A stretch of DNA of 64,000 bases from Timema cristinae (taxonomy: Eukaryota; Arthropoda; Insecta; Phasmatodea; Timematidae). Each line of letters begins with the position of its first letter. The stretch's first letter is position 1. Shown in pieces: positions 26,505 to 36,134 of this stretch. The notes beneath the pieces are model-generated. The model was not told where the DNA came from, ran no database searches, and was given only the letters and a program-made list of their open reading frames with translations. The position numbers and the translations under genes were made by a program. The stretch is from assembly GCA_039000515.1 (NCBI GenBank), contig JBCFYV010011164.1, positions 49,796,036-49,860,035 on the forward strand, given 5' to 3'.

Positions 26505-26690
26505 GTTTTCCGGTGACGGGGAAGGTCAGGGTTTGAATTACAACCGGGCACACAAGGATGTTTTTCCTAAATACTTTCCCACTCTCCCTCCCTGTAAATA
26601 CGGATACCTTTACTGTGAATTCTAACTTCCTCATTCCCAATCCATTAGCGTAGTTATATGTGAATATCCGGCGTAGGTAGTAAAATAGTT
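26505..26690 (+). mobile_element. Old SINE family A copy in a gene X intron
   Basis: GACGGGGAAGGTCAGGGTTTG (box B region), then CCTAAATACTTTCCCACTCT, TTCCTCATTCCCAATCCATT, AGCGTAGTTA and a degraded tail GGCGTAGGTAGTAAAATAG follow the family A consensus in order with many changes. Confidence 0.75.
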
Positions 26691-26828
26691 TGTATTTCTT
26701 CTGTATAGTCCATTTTACCAAGTAGGTATTCGATCTAAAAAATAATATTTAGATTTATCTCAGTTTGATGAAAGCGTTACTCACCTAGTTGATTCGTCTT
26801 AAGATCCAGGGGTTCGAAGCTGTCTCAC

Positions 26829-27026
26829 CTGCGAGTAAGTCCTGCCGTGCGTGTGCGCGTCTCGGTTTCTGGCCAGCGACTGTTGCTGAGGACCCGCCCG
26901 GGCGGACCTTGGAGGCGGCACGGGGTGCGACGACTCCCCCCCTTCTCCCGGCTCCAAGCAAGGAATGTTGTTGTCGATGACGTGGTATTGCTGGTAGGTG
27001 AACTCCCCTGACGCGGCGACGGAGAC
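26829..27026 (-). CDS. Unrecognised gene X, exon 4 of those visible
   Basis: Minus-strand exon of 66 codons, phase 0 at both ends, with the acceptor GTCTTCCAG and the donor GTGAGA. The frame reads VSVAASGEFTYQQYHVIDNN, IPCLEPGEGGESSHPVPPPR, then a Gln/Arg-rich stretch ending HTHGRTYSQ. The longer open frames in this interval are in other frames and are shadows. This frame is chosen because both splice sites are consensus and the phases agree with both neighbours. FTYQQYHVIDNNIP is the least repetitive part and the best probe for homology. The intron before it (27027-27075) is only 49 bp. Confidence 0.7.
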
Positions 27027-27075
27027 CTGGAAGACTCCCCCTTCTTCTTCCCACCCTCACCACTTCTCCTCTTAC

Positions 27076-27397
27076 CGTTCTTCCGCGCTCCGAGCTGGAT
27101 GACCGGAACCTGTCGACGAACCTCCGGAACGACTGTCCGATGATGGAGGTAGTAGAGGGGGCTTATGAGGAGGGGAAGGGGTGGCGGCGTGGCGCTGGAG
27201 GGAGGTATGTCCGCCGCGAACCTGGTGCGCTGGTACACCTTCTTGTTACCCGTTGGAGGGGAGGGGGAAGGCTCTGGAGGGGGTGAGTAGTCAGGAGGTG
27301 GTTCCGGATCCTCGGGTTCGGAGTCATGGGAGTGTTCCCCGGTGGGGGTGGCGTTATCCGGCCAACGTCGTGGGGTTAATCTGTAGCCGTCTTCAAG
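27076..27397 (-). CDS. Unrecognised gene X, exon 3 of those visible, with one frame break
   Basis: The acceptor is TTTCCTTCCAG and the donor GTAAGA. The first frame reads LEDGYRLTPRRWPDNATPTG, then an acidic, proline-rich run (DSEPEDPEPPPDYSPPPEPS) and VYQRTRFAADIPPSSATPPP. After LPLLISP the frame must shift by one base at the C5 run (G run 27157-27161 on the + strand) to reach STTSIIGQSFRRFVDRFRSS and SSERGRT, which joins the next exon in phase 0. Removing one C makes the exon 321 nt, exactly 107 codons, with phase 0 at both ends. SIIGQSFRRFVDRFRSSSSE looks like a short basic amphipathic helix, perhaps a binding or targeting segment. The alternative, that the lower frame is used without a shift, loses agreement with the next exon. 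Confidence 0.7.
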
Positions 27398-28168
27398 CTG
27401 GAAGGAAAGATACGATGGTTGAAACTGCTTTCAGAAATGTGGTGACAGCTAAAAAGGCGCAAATCGCTCTAACGACTTCAACGTGTCTAAATATGTCAGA
27501 CTTTAGTTCAACTCATGCGTAGCATTAAACTCATCAGTTGGCTGCTAGCTTTCGAGGTCTCCATTTGTGTTTGTAGCTCACAGCCAACCTTCCTCTTTTC
27601 ACAAATATTGGTTCGCGTCTACTTACAAAAGAATTTAATCAAACACAAAGAAAAGAGACAAGGCAAGAATTTGTCGTGAATTTTTTTTATAGACATTACC
27701 GTTGAAAGTATAGATATATTCAACGACAGTACTACCTAAAATGAAAGCTGCATTTTAGTGCGTACTAATAAATTAGCAAAAGTTGTTTTTTAAATGTTTA
27801 TTTGAATATATGTTAATTGAACAGAAATCTTTCAATACATTTTCAAAGTGTTCATGTTATTTATACACAAAGAAAACTCATTTACGTCGGATAGTTTTTG
27901 TTCTAGAAAGGCGGAGATTACGCAACAACGCTGTCTGTGTAAAGTAATGACAAAAAATAAGGAGAAAAAGAGGAAGGAATGTAGAGTTAGAGGAGCAAAT
28001 CTATTTGCATCATAGAGCCGTTAGTTAGGAGAACCAGGAATCAATTCCAGCCATTTAAACTGAAGGGGAGAAGGGAACGTGACAGTGATTTTATTTAAAT
28101 GTTTTTCCCTCCATTTGTAACCGGTAGTTTTGAGCTAAGACTATAAAAGATAACAAACAGGAACGTAC

Positions 28169-29586
28169 CTCAAATCTTTCTACGTAGTTCCTCTTTTGAG
28201 TGGGTAAATGTCCCCTTCTGGAAGGAAGACTCTCCTCCTCCGCGGCGCCTCTCATCCTGGAAGGAGGCGACTGGCCCCTACTCGCAGGATACACATTGTT
28301 CTCCTCGTCATACCCCTTGACGGGCAAGGACTTCTGCGAGCCGAGGAGGCGGTGGTTTGATTCTTCTCTTGAAACTCTCGGCTGAGCTCAGAGGAGCTAT
28401 TCTGGTAGACGCCCCTCGTCGGAGACCTCTGCCTCGCCGACCAGTGAGGCTGCGAATCTCTTGCGTAGATTGGAAAGTTATCCTGGGTATGGTTCTGTTG
28501 GTACGGGGACCTCCTGTCGTAGTCCTGGTTGGTGCCACTGTCCATCTTATGGTAGGACATACTGTGTTCCGTTTTGCTGACCGGAGAAGCACTAGCAGAT
28601 GTTCCGTCACAACCCTACTGTTGTAAGGTGGCGTCACTCTCTCTAAACTATTGTTGCTGCCGCTAGAGAAACGGACGCCTTCAGTCTTCGTCCTGAAAAC
28701 GTGGTTAGGTCCCGTAGGGAGAACCTGGACTCTCTCGGGTCTATGTGGGGTCACTACAGACGGCGGAGGCACCGAGAATGTGTTTTTTACCTCCTTGGTT
28801 TGAAGGACGGCGTCGTTCCGGCGTTCTGACCACTCGCTGACGCCTTGGAAGAACCCATTCGACCCCGCGCTCGCAAGATGTTCTTCCGAACTCGGGTGAG
28901 GACACGAACACCCTGGAGGAGTTGGTGACGTAGCCCTTGGGCGGGGTGACGATGTTCCCATTGACCGCTGGTGACGGCGTTCTATTGAGTATCCCAGTGA
29001 TGGGGCGGGACTTCATCGTGACGTTGATGAAACTCGTCTTGCCACCGGCAATCGGCGTCGCGCTATCTTCCTCGTCATCAAGAGAGTCTTTGGACGAACG
29101 GGAGTCACTCCCGAAGTGATTCTCGAGCCATTTTGACGTCTCCACTTTGCGAGTCTCTTCTTCTTGGTCAAAGTCCAGTGGTTTCTTGGTCAGGGCGTCT
29201 TTGCGGTCAAGGGGGGTGACGGGCGTGGTCCCGTCCCCTGGTGAACGTATGCCTCTGGTCGTCGTACGACCCCCCTGCCGCCTCATCTTTCTAATCCTAG
29301 TGGAGAGACTGTCCCAATTCCCCATCTCGGGGTTACCCTGGCGGTCGCCCTCCGTGTTCTCTGCCTGGTACCTCATCTCTTCTCCGATCTTGACGCCGTC
29401 AGCGAGATACTCGACGAGCTCCTCGTTCTTGGTCTTTTGGAAGTGGTGCGAACTCTCTTTCTTCGTTTCCTCCTCGTCCACTCCATCTACATCATCGGGG
29501 AGTTGTTCATCGTGCACCTCCTCGTGTTCCTTGGTGGTTTCCCTGGTCTCTGTGATGATCTTACCGTCGGGCTCTACTGCACTCAC
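28169..29586 (-). CDS. Unrecognised gene X, large exon 2 of those visible, with three frame breaks
   Basis: A 1.4-kb minus-strand exon from the acceptor ACGATCCAG to the donor GTACGT. It opens with VSAVEPDGKIITETRETTKE, an acidic segment, then NEELVEYLADGVKIGEEMRY and NWDSLSTRIRKMRRQ; later come TSKWLENHFGSDSRSSKDSL and GGKTSFINVTMKSRPITGIL. Coding similarity then moves between frames: at 28863-28866 (C4 run) into FFQGVSEWSERRNDAVLQTK, at 28613-28615 (C3 run) into SMSYHKMDSGTNQDYDRRSP, and at about 28330-28336 into SLPVKGYDEENNVYPASRGQ, ending NYVERFE in phase 0. Composition is Ser/Arg/Thr/Glu-rich without membrane segments, suggesting a disordered cytoplasmic or nuclear scaffold. It is much more GC-rich than the flanks. 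I do not recognise the family. Homopolymer-linked shifts suggest sequence error more than a pseudogene. Confidence 0.75.
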
Positions 29587-29700
29587 CTGGATCGTAAAAC
29601 CACACATGCACGGTTACAGGTAACTATGGGTGTTCCTCGCACGCAGTCTCATCTGCTCTGGTTTGATGGTGACGGGTGTACTCAGGGTGGTTTTGCCCTC

Positions 29701-29903
29701 ACCACCGCGTCTGACTACCTGATCAGGTTCGCTCATGTACTAATTACGCTAGTGGCTTAAGGAATTAGGAAGTTTATATTTATTTTCGTGGAAGTAGAGT
29801 GGAGAACCATTTAGGAACACCACCCTCAGTACACCCAACCGAGGTTCGAACCTTGATCTCCCCATCACCGACACAGTGAAGACACGCGGCCACCAAAGTG
29901 GAT
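29701..29903 (-). mobile_element. SINE family A in a gene X intron
   Basis: The + strand shows ACCGCGTCTGACTACCTG, ACTAATTACGCTAGTGGC, GGAGAACCATTTAGGAACAC, GAGGTTCGAACCTTGATCTC and GCCACCAAAGTGG, the reverse complement of family A from tail to head. It lies about 115 bp upstream of the large exon of gene X. Confidence 0.85.
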
Positions 29904-30868
29904 TGCCTGATTGTTGTAACTAAGCTTTAACGGGTTATGTTCTAAGCTGTTAGATAACGTTATAAAAACATACAATAATTATAATCTATTCCAATTTTCG
30001 TGAACATTAATAATATAGAGTGAATTATAGGAGAGAATGACCAAATTTTAACTTAAATGGTGTGCATTAGAGCTGTAAATAATTTTATTGACAAAGCTTC
30101 GTTCTTGTCCTATAAATTTTATTTCAAAACTGACAAAATATTCTAGACGAAGTCGAAGTTTTCTAAGTTTTACATCTCGGATATTAACCTTTAAAAAAAA
30201 TTTGCTCGCAAAATGCGAGTGACCTTTTGAAAAATCACGAGTGAATACCTTCTCTATTTTAATTTTTAAAATTATTATTTTAATTAATCAATTTGTCTCT
30301 CAATTTATTTTTGTTTAGTGCTTAGTAGGCCTAGAGAAGAAAAGGTTTCGTTGTGATAATGACTTGATCACCGATTAGTAACTTTGTTTTTTTAGCTTAT
30401 GGTAGATTTGACCGTGAGAAACGCAATATCTAGTGCGGTCCCTCCTTGTATGTAGACTTTTAATAATTTTGTTCGATCAAATAATTTGAGACGGAGTGTG
30501 AGGAGCTGTTTTTTTATTGTTTTGTTTCTTAGGATCGTCTGAAAGGGGGATCGAGACACCAAAGTAAGATATAACTGCGAAATTTGCTTCGTTAGGTCAA
30601 GGTGCTACTCCAAGTTTGGCGCCCACAGGATACTCACAATAACTGGACGGATCAGATACGTCAAAGATGGGTGTGAGAAGTGTGATTTCCGTCCAAGGTC
30701 CCAGCCCACTAACTCTGGGAATTGACACCGTTCCTGAACAAGCCTTTTAGGTCAGGGGAATATAGTGTTGGTTGTGGTGGTAACATTATTTGGTCGCCTC
30801 TGAAAGCGAGCAGGCAACTGTCACGAAATGGTAATCACAATAGTTATGGATGGACATAGTCCAGCGTT
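29904..30868. other. Gene X intron, no feature seen
   Basis: Part of the long intron between the exons at 33870-34025 and 28169-29586. It has no recognisable repeats or coding sequence. Confidence 0.5.
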
Positions 30869-31112
30869 AAACGTAGATCTTCTCGTGTTGATAATATGTG
30901 ATTTTAGCAACGTAGAGCTTCTAGTGTTAGTAGTCACGTGGTTTTAGTAACATAGAACTTCTAGTGTTAGTAGTCACGTGGTTTTAGTAACATAGAACTT
31001 ATCGTGTTGGCAGTCACGTGCTTTTAGCGATCAAAATCTGTTTATGTTGGCATTCGCGTGGTTTTCACGATATAAATCCATTCGTGTTGATACGTGGTTT
31101 TAGCAACGCGTG
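30869..31112. repeat. 40-bp tandem repeat carrying E-box palindromes
   Basis: About six copies of a 40-bp unit built on CTTCTAGTGTTAGTAGTCAC then GTGGTTTTAGTAACATAGAA. The two central copies (periods starting at 30918 and 30958) are nearly identical and the outer ones diverge. Each good copy has the palindrome CACGTG, at 30935-30940, 30975-30980 and 31015-31020. It lies in the intron of gene X. Confidence 0.88.
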
Positions 31113-31949
31113 AAGTGTCGAAATTTATAAAGAGCTGAGTTTCAAAGCTACAGAAATCAAAACAGTTCGTTTAATGGCCAGGGAATTTCGAGAAATAATA
31201 GTTCACGCAGGAAATGTATTCGACTTTCTGTTTTAAACACGTGAAACAGTTTGAAATCTGTGTAAGATCTTAGAAAAATTGATTTTGTATTTATTTTACT
31301 TTTATGCGAGCCCAAACGATTGTCAGAGTAAATCATTCACAAATTATTTGTTTTACTTTAATAAAACAAATGTTTCTCGTAGTATTAAGCTAGTAAAATG
31401 TTTTAAACAAAACGATAGATTCTATCTCCATTTTTTTCAACGCATTATTTTGGTAATTTTATGAAAATTTAGGAAATTATCAACAAAATCTCAACAGAAC
31501 TGACGAAAAATATAACAATATGTATTATTATTTTCAATATCATTCTATCATAGGTCTAACAAATAAATAATTGTCATCCTTGTGATTACAAAAAGACTTG
31601 CGATTGGCTGTGCTGGACCAATATTTGTCCCTCCTCCATAATTGCCGACTCTGCCGCAGACCCAACAACCACCGTGGTGAAAATAATAGCTCGTGTGAAC
31701 CGATCCTAATAATAGGGTACAAGCTTGCATGTTGCCATGACCCACTGAGAAACTATTTAGTCGTCCCGTCATAGTAAGGTGAGGTCTTAACAAACTATCG
31801 CAGCTGTATAGTGACTTAAGTTAGTCAGGCAAGGACTTCAGGAGGTTTCTTTGATAAAACCGGGGCACATAGTTTGAGTTAGGACCATTAAAGTGCGACC
31901 GGCGTTGAGAAGCGATGTTTTTATTTATTTGAGGTATTAAACGTCCACG
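31113..31949. other. Gene X intron, no feature seen
   Basis: Intronic sequence with another CACGTG near 31230. Short open frames at 31.5-31.8 kb show no family similarity. Confidence 0.45.
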
Positions 31950-32155
31950 TTCTGAACCGACTGGTTATATCAGCAAACGACTTAAAGGCTAACTTAAATC
32001 TAGAACAGACACAACATTTAGCTCCAACCCGTTAATTCATTACTGTGAAAGGGAAAACCCACATTTCACCAATGTTGAATTATTTGACCATGCCAGGACT
32101 CGAACCCGGGATCCTTAGCTCAGTAGAGAAACACGTTACTGACTGAGCTATGGTG
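31950..32155 (-). mobile_element. SINE family C (tRNA-derived)
   Basis: The minus strand begins with a good tRNA-like head, CCATAGCTCAGTCAGTAACG ... GATCCCGGGTTCGAGTCCTG, then a body with GGTGAAATGTGGGTTTTCCC and TGTGTCTGTTCTAGATTTAAG TTAGCC. It shares its body with the copy at 34645-34815 but not with families A and B. The head is too degenerate in the D and anticodon arms to be called a functional tRNA gene. Confidence 0.78.
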
Positions 32156-32170
32156 ATTATTACGATGCAT

Positions 32171-32409
32171 TTTGCACCGCCTCTTATTATCAGTTACGGC
32201 CACACGCATATTTACACAAATGGACTATAGATAAGAAAGGTAACATTTTAAATAAATTTAGCAGCATTTGCGTGGTAGAAATAAGTGTGGTATACCATTC
32301 ATTACCTTTGTACACACAACCGGGATTTAACCCTGATCTCCCCGCTACCGGAAAACACGTGTCTAATGTGAAAATGAACCGTTAAGCCATGTGACCACCG
32401 AAGCGAGTT
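32171..32409 (-). mobile_element. SINE family A-like, old copy
   Basis: TTTTGCACCGCCTCTTATTA at the tail, AGCAGCATTTGCGTGGTAGA in the body, CCGGGATTTAACCCTGATCT at box B and GTGACCACCGAAGCGAGT at the head follow family A in reverse complement. Confidence 0.78.
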
Positions 32410-32664
32410 ATTCCTATTTCCTGGTCATCAAGCGGCTTAGGATTATTGTTCGGATGAACAATGAAAGTTTAACAGCTTGTATGTGTAGCGTGTGTGCGTT
32501 TATAAATGCCTCAAAGTTGTGTGAAGACGATCAAGAATAAAACGCAGGCTATAGTAAAATAACCATAAGAAGAACCTTTTAGAAACTGTATAGAATACAA
32601 AAGTCTCCTAGAAAACTTTGATCCCTAAATTTACTTTACAACTAGTTAAACTTTTTATTTTACT

Positions 32665-32873
32665 CCGCGTCTTACTATCCATTCAGGCCATACGCATTTA
32701 ACCAAGCCTACTTGGATGGGGTTGGGATGAGGAAGGCGAAATTGGAAATAATTGTACCCGCATTTACGTGAGGGAAGAGACGGGAACCATTTAGGGGGAA
32801 AACACCAGTATTAAATCGATAGGGATTCTCATTGTATTGACATCCAGTCCGTGTGTCCACCGGTGCGGGTCAG
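32665..32873 (-). mobile_element. SINE family A-like copy, variant body
   Basis: CGTCTTACTATCCATTCAGG at the tail, then GGGGTTGGGATGAGGAAGGC, the body variant also seen at 35743, 38935 and 53515, then CCCGCATTTACGTGAGGGAA and GTGTCCACCGGTGCGGGT at the head. Confidence 0.78.
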
Positions 32874-33224
32874 ATATCGAAAATGATAGCTACATCATTT
32901 CAGAGAAGTGAAATGGATAATTTTCCATTTTGGGAAATTTTTACTATGCTTTCCTGAAGAAACAAAAAATAATAAACGAAAGTAATCGAGATATCCTAAG
33001 CTTTAAGGTTCACACTCTAGTTTTCCCCATTCAAAGTTTCTCAACACTATTTGATGACTTTATAAAATAGGTTCTAAGTGCCTAGAAGGCCACAAGTCAC
33101 CATTGCGGCAATATTCTGAGAGTTTTTTTTACCTCTCAGCAATATGCTTAGCTTGGCGTATGAATAGAAACATGTAGATTTTGTTATTTTTGTGCTGCCG
33201 GCTGTATTCCAAATGCATATCGAC

Positions 33225-33440
33225 AAGCGAGTGACATGTTTTGCTCATGGCTTAGGAATTTGAGGTTCGATTCCAACCAGCAGCGCTGGTGGTCATACTG
33301 ATTTATAGGATCCTTTCCCCTTATAGATGTTTGTGGGGTCCCTTAAAGTTACCCCTCCTCATCCTGTTCTTCCAGGTTATAAAGTTTCTCCAGTGAGGGC
33401 CAGTCTAGTATTAGAATGTTAATTACTATTATTATAAAGA
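33225..33440 (+). mobile_element. Probable tRNA-derived SINE, family D
   Basis: A box-B-like word GAGGTTCGATTCCAACCAGC follows a degraded head (AAGCGAGTGACATGTTTTGC). A 130-bp body then ends in ATTACTATTATTATAAAG, a simple A/T tail typical of SINEs. No second copy in the window confirms it. A further tRNA-like word (GAGATTCGAATCCAGG) occurs just downstream at about 33545. Confidence 0.5.
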
Positions 33441-33869
33441 TAATAATTGATCTTTAACCTTTTTAACTATACTGTATATCAAACAGAGAGTTAATCTCGG
33501 ACTACCCGCCCTGCAATAGGTTAGATTACTGATGACAGGCAGATCGAGATTCGAATCCAGGTGGAGTATACCGAGTGTGGTTTTCTCCTTCATTGTTTCA
33601 AACCCTCCCTTCGCAAATATATAAATGTAAGACGCAAATACATCAAAAAACATTTTTATCATCTTAGTATATTTGTTAATTATGAGGGAGTCAATCAAAG
33701 GAAATACACCCACGTTGGCGTGAATAATGGTTGGGGGGGGGGGGGGGGATTCCTAAGTGAATTTGAACCACTCGTCCTATTCCTTAGCCGGCAAACCGGT
33801 CTATTTCGAGTTTGACGACTTAGACCTCACGACCACCGACCAACGATCATGTTAGAGGTGACCTCTGAC

Positions 33870-34025
33870 CTTCTGGCTGTCCTCCGTGTCCCTGGTGGTG
33901 TGAGTCTTGGAGGACTGGTGCAGGACCTTGGAGGAGCCTCGGGCGGTCACCAGTTCGTCCCCTGACTTGGTCCCCAGTAGCAGCTCCCGGACATCCTGTT
34001 TGTTGCGGATAGCAGTCACGTAGTC
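33870..34025 (-). CDS. Unrecognised gene X, most upstream visible exon
   Basis: Minus-strand exon of 52 codons, phase 0 at both ends, with the acceptor GGCTTGTTTCAG and the weak donor GTCAGA. It reads DYVTAIRNKQDVRELLLGTK, SGDELVTARGSSKVLHQSSK and THTTRDTEDSQK, and joins VSAVEPDGKII of the next visible exon 4.3 kb away. DYVTAIRNKQDVRELLLGTK looks helical. The strong acceptor shows that there is at least one more upstream exon, but none was found up to 64 kb, so the first intron may be very long. Later frames of the downstream exon agree only if this donor is used. Confidence 0.7.
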
Positions 34026-34644
34026 CTGAAACAAGCCACAAGTCAGTCGGGAACAAGCACCGACTTATGGGGATGACGGTTACGAGAAATCTGTGGGGTT
34101 GTTTTACTGGAGGAGAACGCGATTTAGAGTAGGGTGGAGCATGTGTTTATGTTAGGGTAAGGAGGGAGGGGAGGGGAGCAATGTGTTTATTAGAGTAGGA
34201 GGGAGGGAACAAAATTCTCTACGGTTTTTAAGAATACAATGAAAAATCAAAAAAGGAAACAGTATATATTTAGAGCTATAAAAAATGTTGATTAAAATAA
34301 TAATTAGCAATATAATTTTTAAAAAGACCTTAATTGCATTTAAGAAACTCAATAACATACATACAACGAACTGAATTGAAATGGTATAAGAATTGTTTGT
34401 TTTGTAATATCCAGATGATTGTCAGCTTTATGTCTGGGTCAACTGGCCCGCCTGAGGACGAGATTTGTAACTGTGTGTATCACAGGACAACAATGGAGAA
34501 CAAACAGCTTCGCTCTAGTATGTGTTATTTAGTGATATTTGGAATGGAATTACAAAATAATTGAATTAGTAACATTTGGAGACAGACATAAATCACTCAT
34601 AAAATAAGGGAGGAGAGATGAGGATTCTAAAATATACTATCTGA

Positions 34645-34815
34645 ATCAACTGATTATATCATCCCATGACTTACAAACTAGCTTAACTATAGAACAGACA
34701 TCTCAATTCATAACAGTTAAAATGGAAACAACAATTTCACCAAATTATAAATGTTTAAGATGTTCCTGAAATCAAACCCGGGACCCTTAGTTCCATGGTC
34801 AACTAACTTATCAAA
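34645..34815 (-). mobile_element. SINE family C, second copy
   Basis: The + strand CTAGCTTAACTATAGAACAG, AACAACAATTTCACCAAATT and CAAACCCGGGACCCTTAGTT align in order with 31950-32155. The tRNA-like head is partly lost. Confidence 0.72.
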
Positions 34816-35076
34816 AGCATCGGACCATACCCCCTTAAATGTACGCCGTTACAACTTAACCGGTGTTAACACACCATGCAAACAAGTACTGTACACGTAT
34901 TCTGATGGCCCGAGGTTCTGCGCCAAGCCACACCACAGCGCTGCAAGCAGGTCACCAGTTACCTCGTGTCTGTCTGTATTACCGTCTCTAATTATATAGG
35001 GTGTGTTGACGCAACGCAATTATGACGGATGAGAAAACTTTGATTATGTCTTTACTGTGCCAACAGACGTCTGTAG

Positions 35077-35336
35077 ACGTCGACTTTATTGTATAAACAC
35101 AAGAATATTAAAAGCAAGAACAATTTCCCAGAAAGTGTCGATTATTTTGTATAAACACAACTAAAAAGCAAGAATAATTTCTCAGAAAATTTTGACTTTT
35201 TTTTTTAATTCAAGAAGCTAGAAAGCAGGAACAATTTCTAAGAAAACATCGACTTTTTGTATAAACACAACAAACTAAAAAGCAAGAACATTTTCCCCGA
35301 AAACGTCGATTATTTTGCATGAACATAAGAAGCTAA
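35077..35336. repeat. Degenerate tandem repeat, unit about 60 bp
   Basis: Four to five copies of a unit of the form GTCGATTATTTTGTATAAAC then ACAACTAAAAAGCAAGAACA and ATTTCCCAGAAAAC, with period between about 56 and 64 bp. It is AT-rich and shows no coding frame. Confidence 0.82.
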
Positions 35337-35742
35337 TTTCTCTGTTTTGATCTTGGGTTATCGCCGGTAGTAACGGCTCGTGTGTTGTTTCCAGGGCAGG
35401 GCAGGCTTGACGGGACTGTACTAGTCAACTGTTTCCTCCTTCTCACTAAGTTTACCCATTTGACCAACCACAAACACAGTAATGTTTTGAGCATATGTGT
35501 GTGGATCTTGTGGTCTTTAGAGGGTGGCTTTGATAATGAATGTGATGGAACAATTTATTTGTTCAGTCACGTCAAGCAAAGTTAAACCGTTGATTTTTCT
35601 AACATGTTTTACTAATAGTCCGGGCTTTACATATTTTAGTTACGTTAATGAGGTAAAAATTAAAGTAGAATTTTTTAAAGATTGTACTTACATTTTCGTG
35701 AAAAATAAAATGGAATGACGATTTTTAAATTTTTTGCAAACT

Positions 35743-35935
35743 GCGTCTTACTACCTATTCAGACTATCCACATATTTATACGAATGGGGTTGAAATGAGG
35801 AAGGTAGAATTTATAAGAAAGGTTCCCACAGTTGCAAGAGAAATGGTGGGAAACTATTTACACCCGAACAGGATTTAAAGCCTGATCTCATCATCAGAAA
35901 TACGGTATGTTGCGAGAGTAACAGCCTCCAAGGGA
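35743..35935 (-). mobile_element. SINE family A-like copy, variant body
   Basis: GCGTCTTACTACCTATTCAG at the tail, GGGTTGAAATGAGGAAGGTA then GAATTTATAAGAAAGGTTCC in the body, and CAGGATTTAAAGCCTGATCT at box B. The head end is worn. Confidence 0.78.
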
Positions 35936-36134
35936 ATAATCTGCTTATTAGTTTGCACCTTGGACCGAGGATATATGTAGTAATTCCGTCAACTTAATAT
36001 AGGCCTACGCATTACAATTAATAAACAATTACTTTCAATACTTATACATACATTGTATTTTTTGTTGGTAGAATCTTTCAAATGTCACTGTCAACAAAGT
36101 ATATATGCGTATATATATTTAAAATGTGTTTATT

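Noticed and set aside
26785..27238. Two overlapping Arg/Pro-rich minus-strand frames and a + strand frame in the same GC-rich interval
   Set aside because: Only the frame with phase-matched consensus splice sites (26829-27026) continues the neighbouring exons; the others are shadows of GC-rich coding DNA.
28937..29760. Serine-rich + strand open frames opposite the large gene X exon
   Set aside because: They are antisense shadows; splice sites, phases and acidic/basic segment structure all support the minus strand.
32087..32155. A functional tRNA gene on the minus strand
   Set aside because: Box A and box B are good, but acceptor and anticodon stems do not pair properly and the sequence continues into a SINE body repeated at 34.6 kb.
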